A DNA stretch of 64,000 nucleotides from Lumnitzera littorea (taxonomy: Eukaryota > Streptophyta > Magnoliopsida > Myrtales > Combretaceae). The stretch covers positions 13,332,445 through 13,396,444 of the forward strand of contig JAMXBB010000009.1 of the NCBI GenBank assembly GCA_024138015.1. Reading direction: 5' to 3'. Numbering within the stretch: the first letter of the stretch is position 1; the number at the start of each line of letters is the position of its first letter. Of the stretch, positions 12,014 to 24,081 are shown piece after piece. Position numbers and translations under genes: made by a program. The notes under the pieces are model-generated. The model ran no database searches. It saw only the letters and a list, made by a program, of their open reading frames with translations, and was not told the origin of the DNA.

Positions 12014-12126
12014 AATGATGTATAAGTATTTACAAAATTTTAATACGTAAAAATATAATTAATATTTTTTCAATTAATACATCCCTTTATTAATACATAT
12101 TAAAATTTTATTGATAATTATACATT
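12014..12126. mobile_element. short foldback (MITE-like) element
   Basis: Arms of about 35 bp at 12014-12050 ('aatgatgtataagtatttacaaaattttaatacg') and 12090-12126 (reverse complement starts 'taatgtataattatcaataaaattttaatatg') pair with a few mismatches around a 40-bp AT-rich loop. It resembles the foldback in 61396-61772. No target duplication was established. Confidence 0.5.
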
Positions 12127-12129
12127 ACT

Positions 12130-14264
12130 GACCGATCTATATAAGATATTAATATTATTGAATCTTTTTTCACATTCATACATTCATCTATCAGTTTTAA
12201 ATTTATACTGCAATATTATTTGATGGACTTTATATAGAGAAAGACAGAGAGAGGGGGGATGATTTTAATTTCAGAAAAAATATGGATTACTTAACTGTAG
12301 GAAAAGACATTCTAGTTCAAATTATGCATCATATGGGCCAAAAATAATGTATTCATATAGTATCCAACTGTTCATTCGTCTTGTCATCCACTTTTCTAGT
12401 TGGTTTTTAGCTTATTGATTATTTGCATATTCAAATAAAAACTATGCACCAGAAAGTACCAGCATAGACTTAAGAAATTATTAGTACATGTACAACGAAA
12501 CTTGGATATCTCGATAAAACATCTTGCGTTCTTAACGAAATTATCTCTTTTGTTGAGACAGTAAGTTCAAGGTTCATCTGTTAAAACTTTTTCCAAGTTC
12601 AATAATCTCAAGAACGGATCTCACACAATCAAATTACACCAATATGATAGTTAGATTAGCGGAAATGGTTCCTCTCAATGTATTTATAAAATTTTACTAA
12701 AACGTCTCACCATTTCCACGTGGCTCAACGAAATTCTGTTCATTTCTATAACACCATTTCCTTCAAAGATCTAGTGAAATGTAAAAGAAGTCAATTATTA
12801 AAGTCAAGACTCAGGAGTAATAAAACCTGAAAATTGTAAGAGTCACCAATGTAGACTTGCATGTTCCTGTTTTAATCAAAAAAGACTTGCAAGTTTCTAA
12901 TATTCTTGTGGATGGTCCAGCTGTTGTTCTGCTGTTCGGGCAATAAAATAACCGCGTCCGTCCAGAAAGTCGGAAGTTAGGTCAAACTTTGTTTTCAGAG
13001 TTTACCCGTTCAAAAAGCGTCCTTTTCTTCTGCTCGTATTTCCCCCGTGTCCATTCCATCCAAACACGCAATTTCTGTTACTGAATTTTTTGTTTTACAT
13101 AGCATTATTCACTAAATAAAAGATAAAATAATTATATAATTAACGGTTAAATATGTATATTTGTTATTAAAAGATTTAATTTATAATATTATATATGTAT
13201 GGTATCTTTCCCTTTTTAAAGAAGAAAGTTGGTTAATCTAGTAGGCTCCAGTATGATGCCAGAATTTTCAGATTTGCTCAAATTTCATGTAAGGTTTGGG
13301 TAAAATAAATAAATAAATTTGATGAGTTTTTTGCACTTTTCCACGTTATATGCCTATATTGTTTCTTTCTTTTTTTTTTTCCTAACATGAGTTTTCCAAC
13401 TTTTTTTTTTCACATACCTTCATTACTTTTTTAAGTTACATAAAATAAATTTTCGTGCTTTTTAAATCATCATGTTTATGTTACGGCTAAATTCTACGAT
13501 CGCATCCATGTTTTTAATAAGACCAATCTTATCTTCCATCTAATCTTTAATTTACTATCAATTAAATTTAAACTATTAAAAACACAATCAAATCAGTGGT
13601 TGAAATCTAATAAATATAAAATCACAAAAACACCAAAGAAAAATCCATTATAGTTATTATTTTCTTAGTTACACATACCTACTTATTCACCATCATTTAG
13701 GGGGTTGTGCGGGCGATGGGAGTGGGTTGTGCGAGCGGTGGTAGGAAGGGAAAAGGAAGGAGAAGAGAGAAGACTCTAAAAGAAAATACATTAACACAAT
13801 CTGTTTAATGGAATTTTAACTTAATTAGCCTTTATGTAATCAAAAGGCTAATAATAACAAATTATGAAAACCCTAAAGGCCGAAAAGTCAATTATACAAC
13901 TAAGAAGATAAATGAATGTAGAAGTAAATAGGCACGACATCTAACTATATTTTACTTCAATTAACCCATCATGTAACATGCACTTTAATCTAAATTAAAG
14001 TTGGTTATAAAACCTACCTTCTAGTCCTAAAATCACTTTACAACATGTACCTTGTAAAAAGTATAAGGATACTTTATGGAACTTATAAACTATTCCACCT
14101 TCCCACACATTTCAACTACACTTTATAGAAGCAAAATTCGATTATTTTTCTTTTTCATGTCTAATGATTACTTTTCAAACATTATATAAAACTTAAAATG
14201 TTAAATGATACTCTTTATTAGTAAAACAATTAAATGACAAACGCATTAGGGTATATGCATAAAA
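12130..14264. other. intergenic DNA
   Basis: AT-rich with no convincing ORF or domain. A local G-rich stretch (13700-13760, 'gggggttgtgcgggcgatggg...') and several poly-T runs are the only compositional features. Confidence 0.5.
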
Positions 14265-14269
14265 GTATA

Positions 14270-14497
14270 TGTTAATATTATATATATTGATTAGTTGTTG
14301 ACTTGTACCAACTAGCCAGCTTGTAACATTTACTTATTTACACGTATCGGATTAGTTATGGTAGGACTTGTATATAAATATGCTTGTAATAGAATTAACT
14401 AATCAATACATCATATTGTTTCATTCATTTTTGCTCTGCTCCGTATGCTCTCCATCAAATGACTCTCCATGGAAGCTCAAATTCTCCAAAGTTAATA
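14270..14497 (+). mobile_element. 5' LTR of the copia element
   Basis: 228 bp, starting TGTTAATATTA and ending AAAGTTAATA directly before the primer site. A TATA box TATATAAATA is at 14370-14380. The end is TA rather than the usual CA, and the 3' remnant shares this, so it is likely ancestral to the copy or an early mutation. Confidence 0.75.
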
Positions 14498-14509
14498 TGG
14501 TATCAAAGC
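14498..14509 (+). promoter_or_regulatory. copia primer-binding site (tRNA-iMet)
   Basis: TGGTATCAAAGC abuts the LTR and differs by one base from the plant tRNA-iMet complement TGGTATCAGAGC. Confidence 0.85.
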
Positions 14510-14587
14510 AATGAATTCAACCTAATGTGATTGTGCTTTCCCTTCGTTTAGTATTTCTTACAACTTCAACTTTCTTTTTATTTCCAA

Positions 14588-15735
14588 ATGAATAATAATA
14601 ATGCAGTAGTTGATCAAACCTTTGGCGATCCCTATATCTATTAAGAACCAATAATCCTAGATCTATTATCTTGAATATTACTTTTACTGGAATGAATTTC
14701 CTAAGATAAAGTCGCTCTATTCAATTAGCTTTAGGTGCAAAATCGAAATTAGGGTTTATAGACGGTTCTTGTGTTAAATCAAAAGAAAATCAAATTGAAG
14801 TACAAAGATGGCTTCATTATGATTACATGATCCAATATTGGAACTTGAACTTAATGTCAAAGGAGCTTATTGAGGGTTTCATGTATGCTCCATCCGCTAA
14901 AGAGTCATTAGAAGATATTAATGAGACATTTAGATAAACCAATGGTCCATTACTCTTTCAATTGCAGTATGAAGTGGTTAATGCACGACATGGCAATAGT
15001 CCTGTCACTATTTACTATAATAAATTGAAGAGGCTATAATAAATTGAAGAGGCTATGGGATGAAATGATTAATTTGAGTTTAATTCCTAACTGTGAATGT
15101 GAAGCTCTTAAGAATTGTACATGCAATTTAGTGACTAAGTTGTCTGAAATGAGAGCAAGAATCGATTGTTACAGTTTCTTATAGGACTCAACGAAACATA
15201 TGAAAGAATTAGAAGTCATATTCTTTTGCTTAAACCATTGCCTACAATCAATAAGGCATATTATCTTGTTTTTCAAGTTGAGAAAAAAAAGCAATTGTCC
15301 AGATTCTTAGTTGATATTGATGAAGCATCAACATGTGTTGTTAAATCTCAATCTCAAACAGTATATAGAGATAAAAGGAATAAAAGATTTAAAACATCTA
15401 AAGGAAAATTATCTTGTACACATTGTAAGAAAACAGGACATTTTAGTTTATAATTGTTTTGAGATTATAGGTTACCCAAACTGGTATAAAGGTAACAATG
15501 AGAAGAAGGCACGAAAGTTTACAGGGCATGTTCTTAGAAGTCCAAATTGCAGTGTTGATAATCCTCTTGAATTTCCTCTTTACCCTTGTACAAGACAAAC
15601 AGTTTTAGATAAGAAAGGTAAGGATGAAGATCCACAACTTATATCACGGATTTGTCATCAAGTACTTAAATGGATGAAAAACAAAGATGCTTCAAATATC
15701 ATAAATTTATCAATGTCTTCTTCATTGAATTTATA
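14588..15735 (+). pseudogene. copia gag (capsid and zinc knuckle), broken
   Basis: A start codon at 14588 gives MNNNNAVVDQTFGDPYIY, then stops. The capsid-like domain continues in the same region: ITFTGMNF, LALGAKSKLGFIDGS (about 14728-14770), then SAKESLEDINETF and LLFQLQYEVVNARHG, WDEMINLSLIPNC, and FLIGLNETYERIRSHILLL (15175-15230). A CCHC knuckle follows at about 15415-15455 (CTHCKKTGHFSL, stop, NC), with the typical GYPNWYKG after it. Order and words match gag of copia elements. In-frame stops at the start and within the knuckle, plus a small duplication 'gaagaggctat(aataaatt)' at 15028-15058, inactivate it. Confidence 0.85.
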
Positions 15736-16790
15736 GGTCAAGTTAGTTGTTTTTCGGATTCTTTTGTAGCTTCATTTAACAAAACTGATAAAATTATAGA
15801 CAAATGGATAGTAGATTCAAGAGCTTCAAATCATATCACTCTTTATTCAAAAATCTTATATAACCAATAGTCATTTCATCATCCTATTGTTGCTAAATTG
15901 CCTAATGGAACTACAAAACATGTAACTACTATGGGACAAGTTAAGATAAATGAGTTCATTGTCTTACACAATGTACTTTTGGTACCAGATTTTCATTGCA
16001 ATTTGTTATCCGTCCACAAACTAATGATCCAAACTAATACTCTGGTTCTTTTCTATCCATAATATTGTCGTTTTTAAGACTTGAAAACTAAGCAAGTCAT
16101 TGCGCAAGCTACTGCTAATAAGGGACTTTATCTTTTGAAATCTGATTCTGCCACATTCTCTTGTAATTCTATGTCTCATGTGTCTATAGTGTTATTACAC
16201 AATAGGTCGGGGCATATTTCTTTGCCTAAGCTCAAGCATTTGGTTAATTGCAATAATGTTGATGAGAAGTCTTTTCATTGTGATACATGTAAATAAGCTA
16301 AATCTCATCAATTGCCCTTTGGTGTTAGCAATTCTTTTGAACTTATACATGTTAATGTATGGGGACCATACCATACTCCATCACTCTCGGGTGCTAAATA
16401 TTTTGTTACTATAGTAGATGACATGAGTAAAGTCACCTAGACTCACTTGATTCAAACCAAACACCAAGTTTTTTCTACCTTGATCACTTTCATTTCATAT
16501 GTTGAAAACCACTTTCACATTACTCCCAAATACATTCGTAGTGATAATAGGAGTGAATTCTTATCCAAAGAACGCCAACAATTTTTTAGAAACAAAGGTA
16601 TCTTTCACTAAAGAATTACCTCATATACACCACAAAAAAATAGAGTTGTCGAAAGAAAACATTGACATTTGATTGAAACAACAAGAGTACTAAGGTTGCA
16701 TGCTAATTTACCTAAGGAGTTTTGGAGGGTAAGTATGTTTTAGCTACCACATTACTAATTAACAAAATGCCTTCACAAACATTTAGTTAG
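15736..16790 (+). pseudogene. copia protease, GAG-pre-integrase and integrase, broken
   Basis: The protease active site is KWIVDSRASNHIT (15802-15840): the expected DSGAS is DSRAS. The GAG-pre-integrase zinc finger at 16081-16296 keeps LLHNRSGHISLPKLKHL and CDTCK. The integrase core shows HVNVWGPY (about 16347-16370), where the first catalytic Asp of the D,D35E triad is Asn. It continues with RSDN (second Asp kept) and VVERKH (Glu kept), broken by stops near 16438, 16610 and 16664. The mutated first Asp means the enzyme would be dead even without the stops. Confidence 0.85.
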
Positions 16791-17039
16791 GAAACACCTT
16801 ATCAAATTTTGTTCTAGAAAGAACCCTCGTATGATGAGTTGTGCATTATTGGTTGCTTGTGCTCTGCTACTATTGTTAACAAACCCCAAGACAAGTTTAA
16901 TCTACGAGGACAGAAGCATGTATTTCTTGGTTACCCACATAATCAAAAAGGGTACAAACTCTATGATCTTGAGTCCAAATCTATTATTGTTAGTTGAGAT
17001 GTTTCCTTTGTTGAAAATGTCTTTCCTTTTAAGGAACAA

Positions 17040-18835
17040 CACCATTCAGATACTTCAATTTTGTCCATTATTCTGTTCCCTTCTTCATCTAAAACACTTG
17101 CCTCCAACCATAATTCGTATCAAACTTCTTTTGTCCTACATAGTGCTGATAATCAGTCTTCATCACATTCTTCTCCTGATCCACCTTATTCCATAGAATC
17201 TTTTATTCATAGATCCACTAGAGTTAAGAAAACACCTTCTTGGCTTCACGATTATGTTCACAATATTCATGCTAAGTCCCTATCAATAGTAGCTTCCTCT
17301 AACCATTCTACCTTTACTTCATCACAACCAGTTCTTCAACCACTTTTCCATGATAATGATTTACACAATTATCCTAAGGAGTATATTGTTTCCCTAGCAA
17401 ATGTATTAACCGTTCATGAACCACAATCTTATCATGAAGCTAAAAATGATCCGAATTAGGTTGATGCAATGAACAAGGAAGTTTTAGCTTGTGAATCTAA
17501 TAACACATGACAACTAGTTTATTTGCCTCCAAGGAAGAAAACTATAGGGTCTAAATGGATTTATAAAATCAAATACAAACTTAATGGATCTATAGAAAGA
17601 TTTAAAGCTAGACTAGTAGGTAAGAGTTACAATCAAATTGAAGGTATGGACTATATTCATATGTTTTCTCTAGAAGCTAAGTTGACTATAGTTAGGTTAT
17701 TACTAGCTTTAGTTGCTATTAGATCATGGCATGTTCACCAAATTATGTGAATAATGCATTCTTACATGAATATCTTAAAGAAGAAATTTACATGAATCCT
17801 CTAGATAGATATATGGTTTCTTCTCCTAGTCAAGTTTGTAAATTAGTCCGATCTTTATATAGATTAAAACAAGCTTCGTGACAAGGGTATAAGGAGTTCA
17901 CCCATTTCATTTCATCTCTTGGTTTTCAGCAATCAAAGCATGATCACTCTTTGTTCATTCATTTTAAAGGAGATGAGTTAGTAGTAATTCTTATGTGTGT
18001 CAATGATGTGTTAATAGCTGGCACTTCTTTTTCTACTGTTGCTAATATTAAAGATTCTTTACACAAGGCTTTTACTATCAAAGACATGGGTGGTGTTCAA
18101 TTCTTTCCAAGTGTTGAAGTTCGCCACAGTAGTAAGGGTTTTATGCTTCATTAACGCAAATTTTTGCTTAATATTCTACAAGCTACAAGGCTTACTGCTG
18201 CTAAGCCCACTCAAATTCCTTTTTCCTCAACATCTTCGTCTTGATAACATTTCAAGAGACTTATTGTCAGATCCTTCTTCTTACAAACGAATGGTTATGC
18301 ATCTTCTTTATCTAACTGTTACCTGACCAGATATTGGGTTTGTTGTCCAACAGTTTAGTCAGTTTGTTGGTCATCCACTCACTATACACATGTAAGCTAC
18401 TTTGCATCTATTGCATTACTTGAAAGGTTCTTTTAGTTAAGGTCTTTTTTATGCAGCTAATTCTTCTTTGGTTCTTACCGGTTACTTTGACATAGATTAG
18501 GAAGCAAGTTTGGTTAATCGAAAGTCTTTAAGTAGGTATTGTTTATTTCTTGGCTCATCTTTAATATCATGGAAAACTGAGAAACTAACTACAGTTACAA
18601 CATCTTCTGCAAAAGCTGAATATCGCAGTATAACTTCAACCACCAAAGAACTTCTTTGGCTTTCATATAGATAGCAAATCTGCTCAACAGATAGTTAATA
18701 ATCCTTATCACTACAATCAAACTAAACACATTTATATTGACGCCCACTTCACTCGAGATCGTATTAATAATGGTTTTGTCCAAATTTCTCATATTGCCTT
18801 TTGCTTTTAACTCGCCGATTGACTCTTTATGAAAA
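17040..18835 (+). pseudogene. copia reverse transcriptase and RNase H, broken
   Basis: After a low-complexity linker (17061-17459, Ser/His rich), RT begins at KKTIGSKWIYKIKYKLNGS (17535-17590) and runs through FKARLVGKSY, VCKLVRSLYRLKQAS, SLGFQQSKHDHSLFI, and the catalytic box. The box reads CVNDVLIAGT at about 17999-18028 instead of YVDD, so the first catalytic-box Asp is Asn. RNase H pieces are LHYLKGSF, ISWKTEKLTTVTTSSAKAEYRS (18565-18630) and THLYID-like residues. The C-terminus LAD(stop)LFMKSL reaches 18840. Many stops and frame changes. Confidence 0.9.
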
Positions 18836-18858
18836 GCTTGAATTCTCCAAAGTTAATA
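18820..18858 (+). mobile_element. residual 3' LTR end fused to pol
   Basis: GACTCTTTATGAAAAGCTTGAATTCTCCAAAGTTAATA aligns with GACTCTCCATGG-AAGCTCAAATTCTCCAAAGTTAATA at the end of the 5' LTR (14461-14497). The last 18 bases are identical and are followed by the GTATA target duplication. Confidence 0.65.
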
Positions 18859-18863
18859 GTATA

Positions 18864-20555
18864 GAAGATATAAGTTTTTTTCTAAAATTAAAAACAAATA
18901 TTATTTTTATTTTTTAATTAAATACATTTAAAAATTCTTTTTTTATTAATATATATATTATTAAATAAATTTTAAATGGTGAATAAGGGGCACTCTATAG
19001 TCTGTACTTTGTATATCTTAAGATGTAGATTTTAGAATAGGTTACAAGATATGAGAACATTATATCCAAGAGCATAATCCAGAAAAATTGGTGTCAACTA
19101 CCTTATGACCCTTATGATGATAAAACAAAAAGAAAATAACGCGGATCAGGATGGACAACCAAACAGGACATAAGCTATATCTGATTAATTTCACGTTACT
19201 TATTTCATAAATTATTGAAATGTCAATGGTCAAAGATGAATCATTTTTTTGTTACGTATATACTTAGTTATTTGGCCTTTTTCACTGTGAGAGTTTATTA
19301 CTTTGGTACCTGTCCCAATATACCGATCATGTCTGGAAATTGTTATTTTCTTCAAAAGATAATATAAATATTATTCTAGAAATAAACAATATACTAAAAA
19401 CCGATGAGATCTAGAATATCCTTCTTTTTTTTTTTTTCCCCCTTTGAAATTTGGATTGTTTTTACAATCAAACTTTTAACCTTGATTTAAAAAGTTAAAA
19501 TCCTCGTGGATTATTTATGCTCTTAGGTCCATAGGATATCTCGTTTCAAAAATTTTCTAGAAGTCTTAGTTGACTTCAAAATCAGCTCATTTCATGAAGT
19601 CAAGATATGTACTGACAAACGATTGTGTTTACACCAAGGCAAATGTATTTAACACAAGACGTAAACAGTTATCATTTTTTCCGAAAATTTTCAATTAAGG
19701 TCCCATGGACCGTCTTTTATTAAGACCGTGGGCCACTAGGTGGATCTGACGAAACTCAATATGGAAGCCCACTTACCGGTCTATTCAAAATGGATTGGAA
19801 TAGCATAGTTTTCGATTCCAAACATTGTTTCTATATAGTAATATATAAAGTATGGAATATCAGTATTGAGTCGAAATTAACTAATAGAAGCAGATTCACA
19901 CTGCGAGTGTAGAAAATAAAAATTTAAATACTAAATTATTAAAAATTGAAGGTACAGCACTTATGAGTGGCTTTATTCCCATTAATCTTGCTTTTAAAAT
20001 TTTATGAGATAACAAAGCTCAGAACAAGAAACGGAGCCAGAAGAAGACTAAGGACAAAAATAGAATAGATTAGGTGCTATTAGAGAGTAGATAGATCATA
20101 TTTTTGTCCCTATTATTAATTTTTTAAACCTTTGTATATAAGTTTAGAATCTTATCAAGTATTGAATCTTTCCAAAAACCAATTGAAACTCGTAGGGTAA
20201 TAACAGTTTTTTAAAAACCCATCTCAAACCATATGAGGATATGTCCTCTACTGAATCCGATCGAATTAGGTATCTTATATAATTCAAACAATTTGTATTT
20301 CTAAATATATCATTAATTATTGAAACCATTTTGAAAGTACCCTACATATTATTAAATATAGAGTCTCGTGATTGTAAAATATTTCTTACAAATATAATTA
20401 GATAGACTGATAAACATAATAAAAATTTTAAGCAACAAATGATATGAGAACTGATAAATTATTGATAACATTGAGTGAAATGCACGGTCTAGAGCACACA
20501 CAATGCTAGCCTCAGCTTTTATCTATAAATAAATTAAACTAAGAAAATGAAAAAG
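18864..20555. other. intergenic DNA
   Basis: Host DNA flanking the copia insertion. No gene or repeat structure recognised beyond A/T runs. Confidence 0.5.
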
Positions 20556-20559
20556 AAAA

Positions 20560-20581
20560 AGAGAGAGAGAGAGAGAGAGAG
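20560..20581. repeat. (GA)n microsatellite
   Basis: About eleven uninterrupted GA units. Confidence 0.95.
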
Positions 20582-20583
20582 GT

Positions 20584-21389
20584 TAAGAGAAAATACAAGT
20601 TTCTAATTTTTATGCCCCGTCCAAGTCTTCTCGTTCACAGAACTCAAACGTCCTATTGTGATTTTTCAGAATATAGCTAAATATTTTGACCGTCGAAAAC
20701 ACAATATATTAGAAATTTAAAAATTTATGTATTGGTGGGACTTGGGAGCTAATAATTTTGTCGGATGGAGGCACGGACGTCGCACACGTTTCTTTCCAAG
20801 TCCTTTTTTGAGCCAATTCTTTCCAAGTCTAATAAGGACAGTTTTTTCCCCTTTCAATAAAAACAAGTAATCTGGGATGAAACGGACAACATGAGTCATG
20901 GTTTACAATCGAGAGGAAACATCCTTTGACTTCGACGTGGACTAGAACTTTCCAGTGGACCCAGCACCGACCCGGTCATAGCCGGGCTGAGAACCCTTCG
21001 GTTGTATGAGGTCTTGTAGCCCAGCAGCTCAACTCAAATTAGGGCTCATTCCCATGTCTAGTCGATAGCGATAAAATACATTTATGGGAATCGGCTTGCA
21101 ATATGTGAATTAGTTATATTTATTTTGCATTTACTAGTTAGCAAAGGAAGAATTTCGTCCTTTAAAATATCTAGGGGTTAACTTGAATTCTCAAATCTAG
21201 TAATACTTGTAAAAAATTCTATAATTAACATAACTTGTTTATCCTATCAACCCACGTGAGCTAGATAATTAAAAAAAGGCCAAAATTAATTAATTTGTTT
21301 AATCCACAGATAAAAACGCACAAAGTCGAATTATCTAGTTTAACTCACTTATACATTTAGTTTTTAATTCCAACAATTTTTTTTTCCCC
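20584..21389. other. intergenic DNA
   Basis: No gene supported. 20930-21060 is less AT-rich than its surroundings but has no long ORF or domain. Confidence 0.5.
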
Positions 21390-21747
21390 TGTTGATGATG
21401 TTTAATATTTTGGTATTGGGAACAATCATGAATTCACATTCACTGATGAACAAGAAAGTATATCACATTCACAAGAAAAGAAGTGGTCAAAAGATTCCTT
21501 TCTGTTTTGTTGATTTTATTTCACTTACAGTAAGCGCTGCACACACACACACATTATTGTTTTATTCGCTCAGTACCCAAGCACAGATCACTTACACTTT
21601 TCGCTAACACTTTGTACTGTATTTCTCTATCAATCAACACTCAACTAACTCTTATTTATAGTAATACTTGAGTACTAACCACCACACTCTGAAATTACAC
21701 GTGTACACAACAACCAATTAGAATTACTCCTTAACACTCCCCTTTAA
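21390..21747 (-). mobile_element. inverted copia-type LTR with polypurine tract
   Basis: Read on the minus strand, TTAAAGGGGAG (21747-21737) is followed by TGTTAAGGAGTAATTC and a 347-bp segment ending ATCATCAACA at 21390. TG...CA termini, a polypurine tract just outside, and a TATA box (CTATAAATAAG, about 21661-21651) identify a 3' LTR on the minus strand. The internal region expected to the right is absent, so this is a truncated element. An ORF at 21392-21607 on the plus strand lies inside it and is not a gene. Confidence 0.75.
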
Positions 21748-21830
21748 TTCTAATTGATTCCTTATTATATTTATTCTAGTTTATTTTAAGGTTTATATAT
21801 GATGTAATAAAGGTTTGTGTTGTAAAAACA

Positions 21831-21857
21831 GAAAAAGAAAGAAAGAAAGAAAAAAAG
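21831..21857. repeat. (GAAA)n microsatellite
   Basis: GAAA repeated about five times within a purine run. Confidence 0.9.
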
Positions 21858-22015
21858 TAGGTACTATAGGTTTACGTGTAAAAGACAATTCATACTTATA
21901 TTTGATTTTTTTTTTTTTCATCATAGTAAATTTTGCTACTTTATTTCCCATAAGTTTTCATGTAAAGTTCATCTAGGATACTTTCCACATAAATCATCTT
22001 GTCCATTCCCCTCCG

Positions 22016-22232
22016 GGTGAAAAATGATTTAATGTCATTAACACGGTACGTAGATGGTACGTAGATGGATTAATAATACGTAACTATTAATAATATTTAA
22101 ATATTTAAAAATAAAAAAATATATATTTTTTGAAAAAATATTAATTATATATTTATTTATTAAAATTTTATAAATATTTACATATCATTTATCAATCCAC
22201 CTAATATATTAGTACCATTAAATCATTTCTCC
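22016..22232. mobile_element. MITE-like foldback element
   Basis: The left end 'gtgaaaaatgatttaatg...ggtacgtagatggattaataat' pairs with the reverse complement of the right end 'ggagaaatgatttaatggtact...aggtggattgataaatgat'. Arms are about 60 bp with gaps, around an AT-rich loop. A second copy of the right-end word ('ctttaaatcatttctcc') follows at 22253-22270. No coding capacity. Confidence 0.5.
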
Positions 22233-22239
22233 TTTCTTA

Positions 22240-24081
22240 CAGCCTATTAATACCTTTAAATCATTTCTCCATCCTCGTCTAAACTAGCTCAATGACTCTC
22301 AGCCTTAATATATATTTTTCTTATGCAAACGTTTTTCTTTAGAAGTCTGAAGACGTATTACTTTGTCGGCTTTACTAGACAAAGACGCTAATTCAGTGAC
22401 GTTAATCGGTTTTATGGAAGTATGGTAGAGTGGCCTCATCCCATCCGTTTCATCCTCCCAACGTTCACACGCGTTATCGATAATCCGATGGTGGATCCAA
22501 GATTTTATTTGAAAGAGGGAAGATGTGATATTTCATATAAGTGTAGCCCACCGTTAATCGTAAGAAGGAGTTATATTTATTTATAAAATTAGGATAGTAA
22601 ATACCATATTAATATCAAATGTAAATTTTTTTTGTCAAATGGTTTAATATTAACTATTAGCTATTTTTTACTTGAAGTATTGTAAATGATATCAAAATTA
22701 AATTAATGATTCGAAAGCCTTTGATATGGTTTTAAAATAACCTATAAGTAAAAAGTGATAAAAATAAATCAAATCGTGAGAATTTTTTAGTTAAATAATT
22801 GAAATAGTTTCATTGATGATTATTGATATGACAATCGACTAAATTTTAAGATTTCGAGAAAATCTCAAGTTGTATAATAAAATTAGAAAGACAATTGAAG
22901 GGATTTATATTCTATTTAGAAGTACAAATCATATTACAAATTGGTTTAGCCGTGGATCACGCTAGATTATGGTTTCAAGTACATGGTTGAAAATGGTTCT
23001 TGCGGTACAAAGAGGACAACGGCGTTTCAAGATCACGTTTTATTAATAATTCAATGAGTGTTCCATGATGCATCAATATAAGCAATAACCCAAATCTAAT
23101 GATCGATGAGATGAGAAAATGTTTTTCCTCAGTTACAATATCACTAAACCACTAGAATCAATATTATAGGATCGAAGCCGAATTTAGATACTTGTTCAAT
23201 CCGATAATAAATATAATATAAGTATTCTAGTCTATTACTTATGCACGATAAACAACGTAATATATATATATATATATATACATAAACCAAAAAGAGAAAA
23301 TCTTATGTTGGAGTTAATGCATCTAATATGGTATAAGAAATTTATACTATTCCACTCTCTGTGTCATGTAATACCATACTGAAAATTAAACACTATTAGA
23401 AGATATGATTGACTTTTGATATAAATATAAAGCATATTTACTATGATTTTTCCAAAAAAAAAAAACACATGGTGATTAAGGTTTGTAGGGTACTTAAAAA
23501 TTGGTGTGATGTACAAAATTCTAAAAACACAAATATGTCCATAAACAGTTTAGACTTTAAGAAGATTCAAAACACTTATTTAGAGCATCTTCCACTCGTA
23601 CTTAGTTTTGAATATGTGAGTATTAAAGTTGTTCTTAGGGTTGATATTCAACATTTACTTTCTTTTTCAAGTTCATGACCTACTTAGAAAGAATTAAGTT
23701 TAAGATGGTGTTTAAGAAAGTAAATGATGTTGAAATTTAATCATTTTTATTTTAATCTAACCTATTTTAATTATTTTTATTTATTTCGTATCGATTACTT
23801 CAATAATTTCAAGTCTTTAATTAAGGTTTAAAAGGCAAGACATTGTATTACATCTCGTTCACTTTACTGAATGGAACGAAGAAAAAATGTAATTGGAATT
23901 CTTAAAGAATGTAATAAAGGTATAATGCATATTACTTTATTCGATTGGATTAATAAACAATTTAAAAATAAACACGTAATAGAACTTTAATGACTAAAAC
24001 ATCCTTGATTTTTCTCAAATAATTCTAAAGTAATAAGTGATAGTGATGAAAATCAACTGTGGGGGTAAAGACAATATTAAT
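22240..24081. other. intergenic DNA with (TA)n tract
   Basis: No gene supported. A (TA)n microsatellite occupies about 23262-23281. A weak ORF at 23409-23678 has no domain and poor composition. Confidence 0.55.

Larger units (their letters stand above)
14265..18863 (+). mobile_element. Ty1/copia retrotransposon, nearly full-length, inactive, with truncated 3' LTR
   Basis: The element runs 14270-18858 and is bracketed by a 5-bp target duplication GTATA (14265-14269 and 18859-18863). In copia order it has a 5' LTR, a tRNA-iMet primer site, gag with zinc knuckle, protease, integrase, reverse transcriptase and RNase H. All are broken by stops and frameshifts, and key residues are lost (see sub-entries). 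The 3' end lacks a polypurine tract and most of the LTR: pol runs directly into a sequence matching the last ~40 bp of the 5' LTR, which shares an exact 18-bp block. A deletion between these related sequences best explains this. Confidence 0.85.

Noticed and set aside
21385..21741. Solo LTR with target duplication
   Set aside because: Flanks TCCCC and CTCCC do not match, and a polypurine tract lies just outside, so it is the 3' end of a truncated element rather than a solo LTR.
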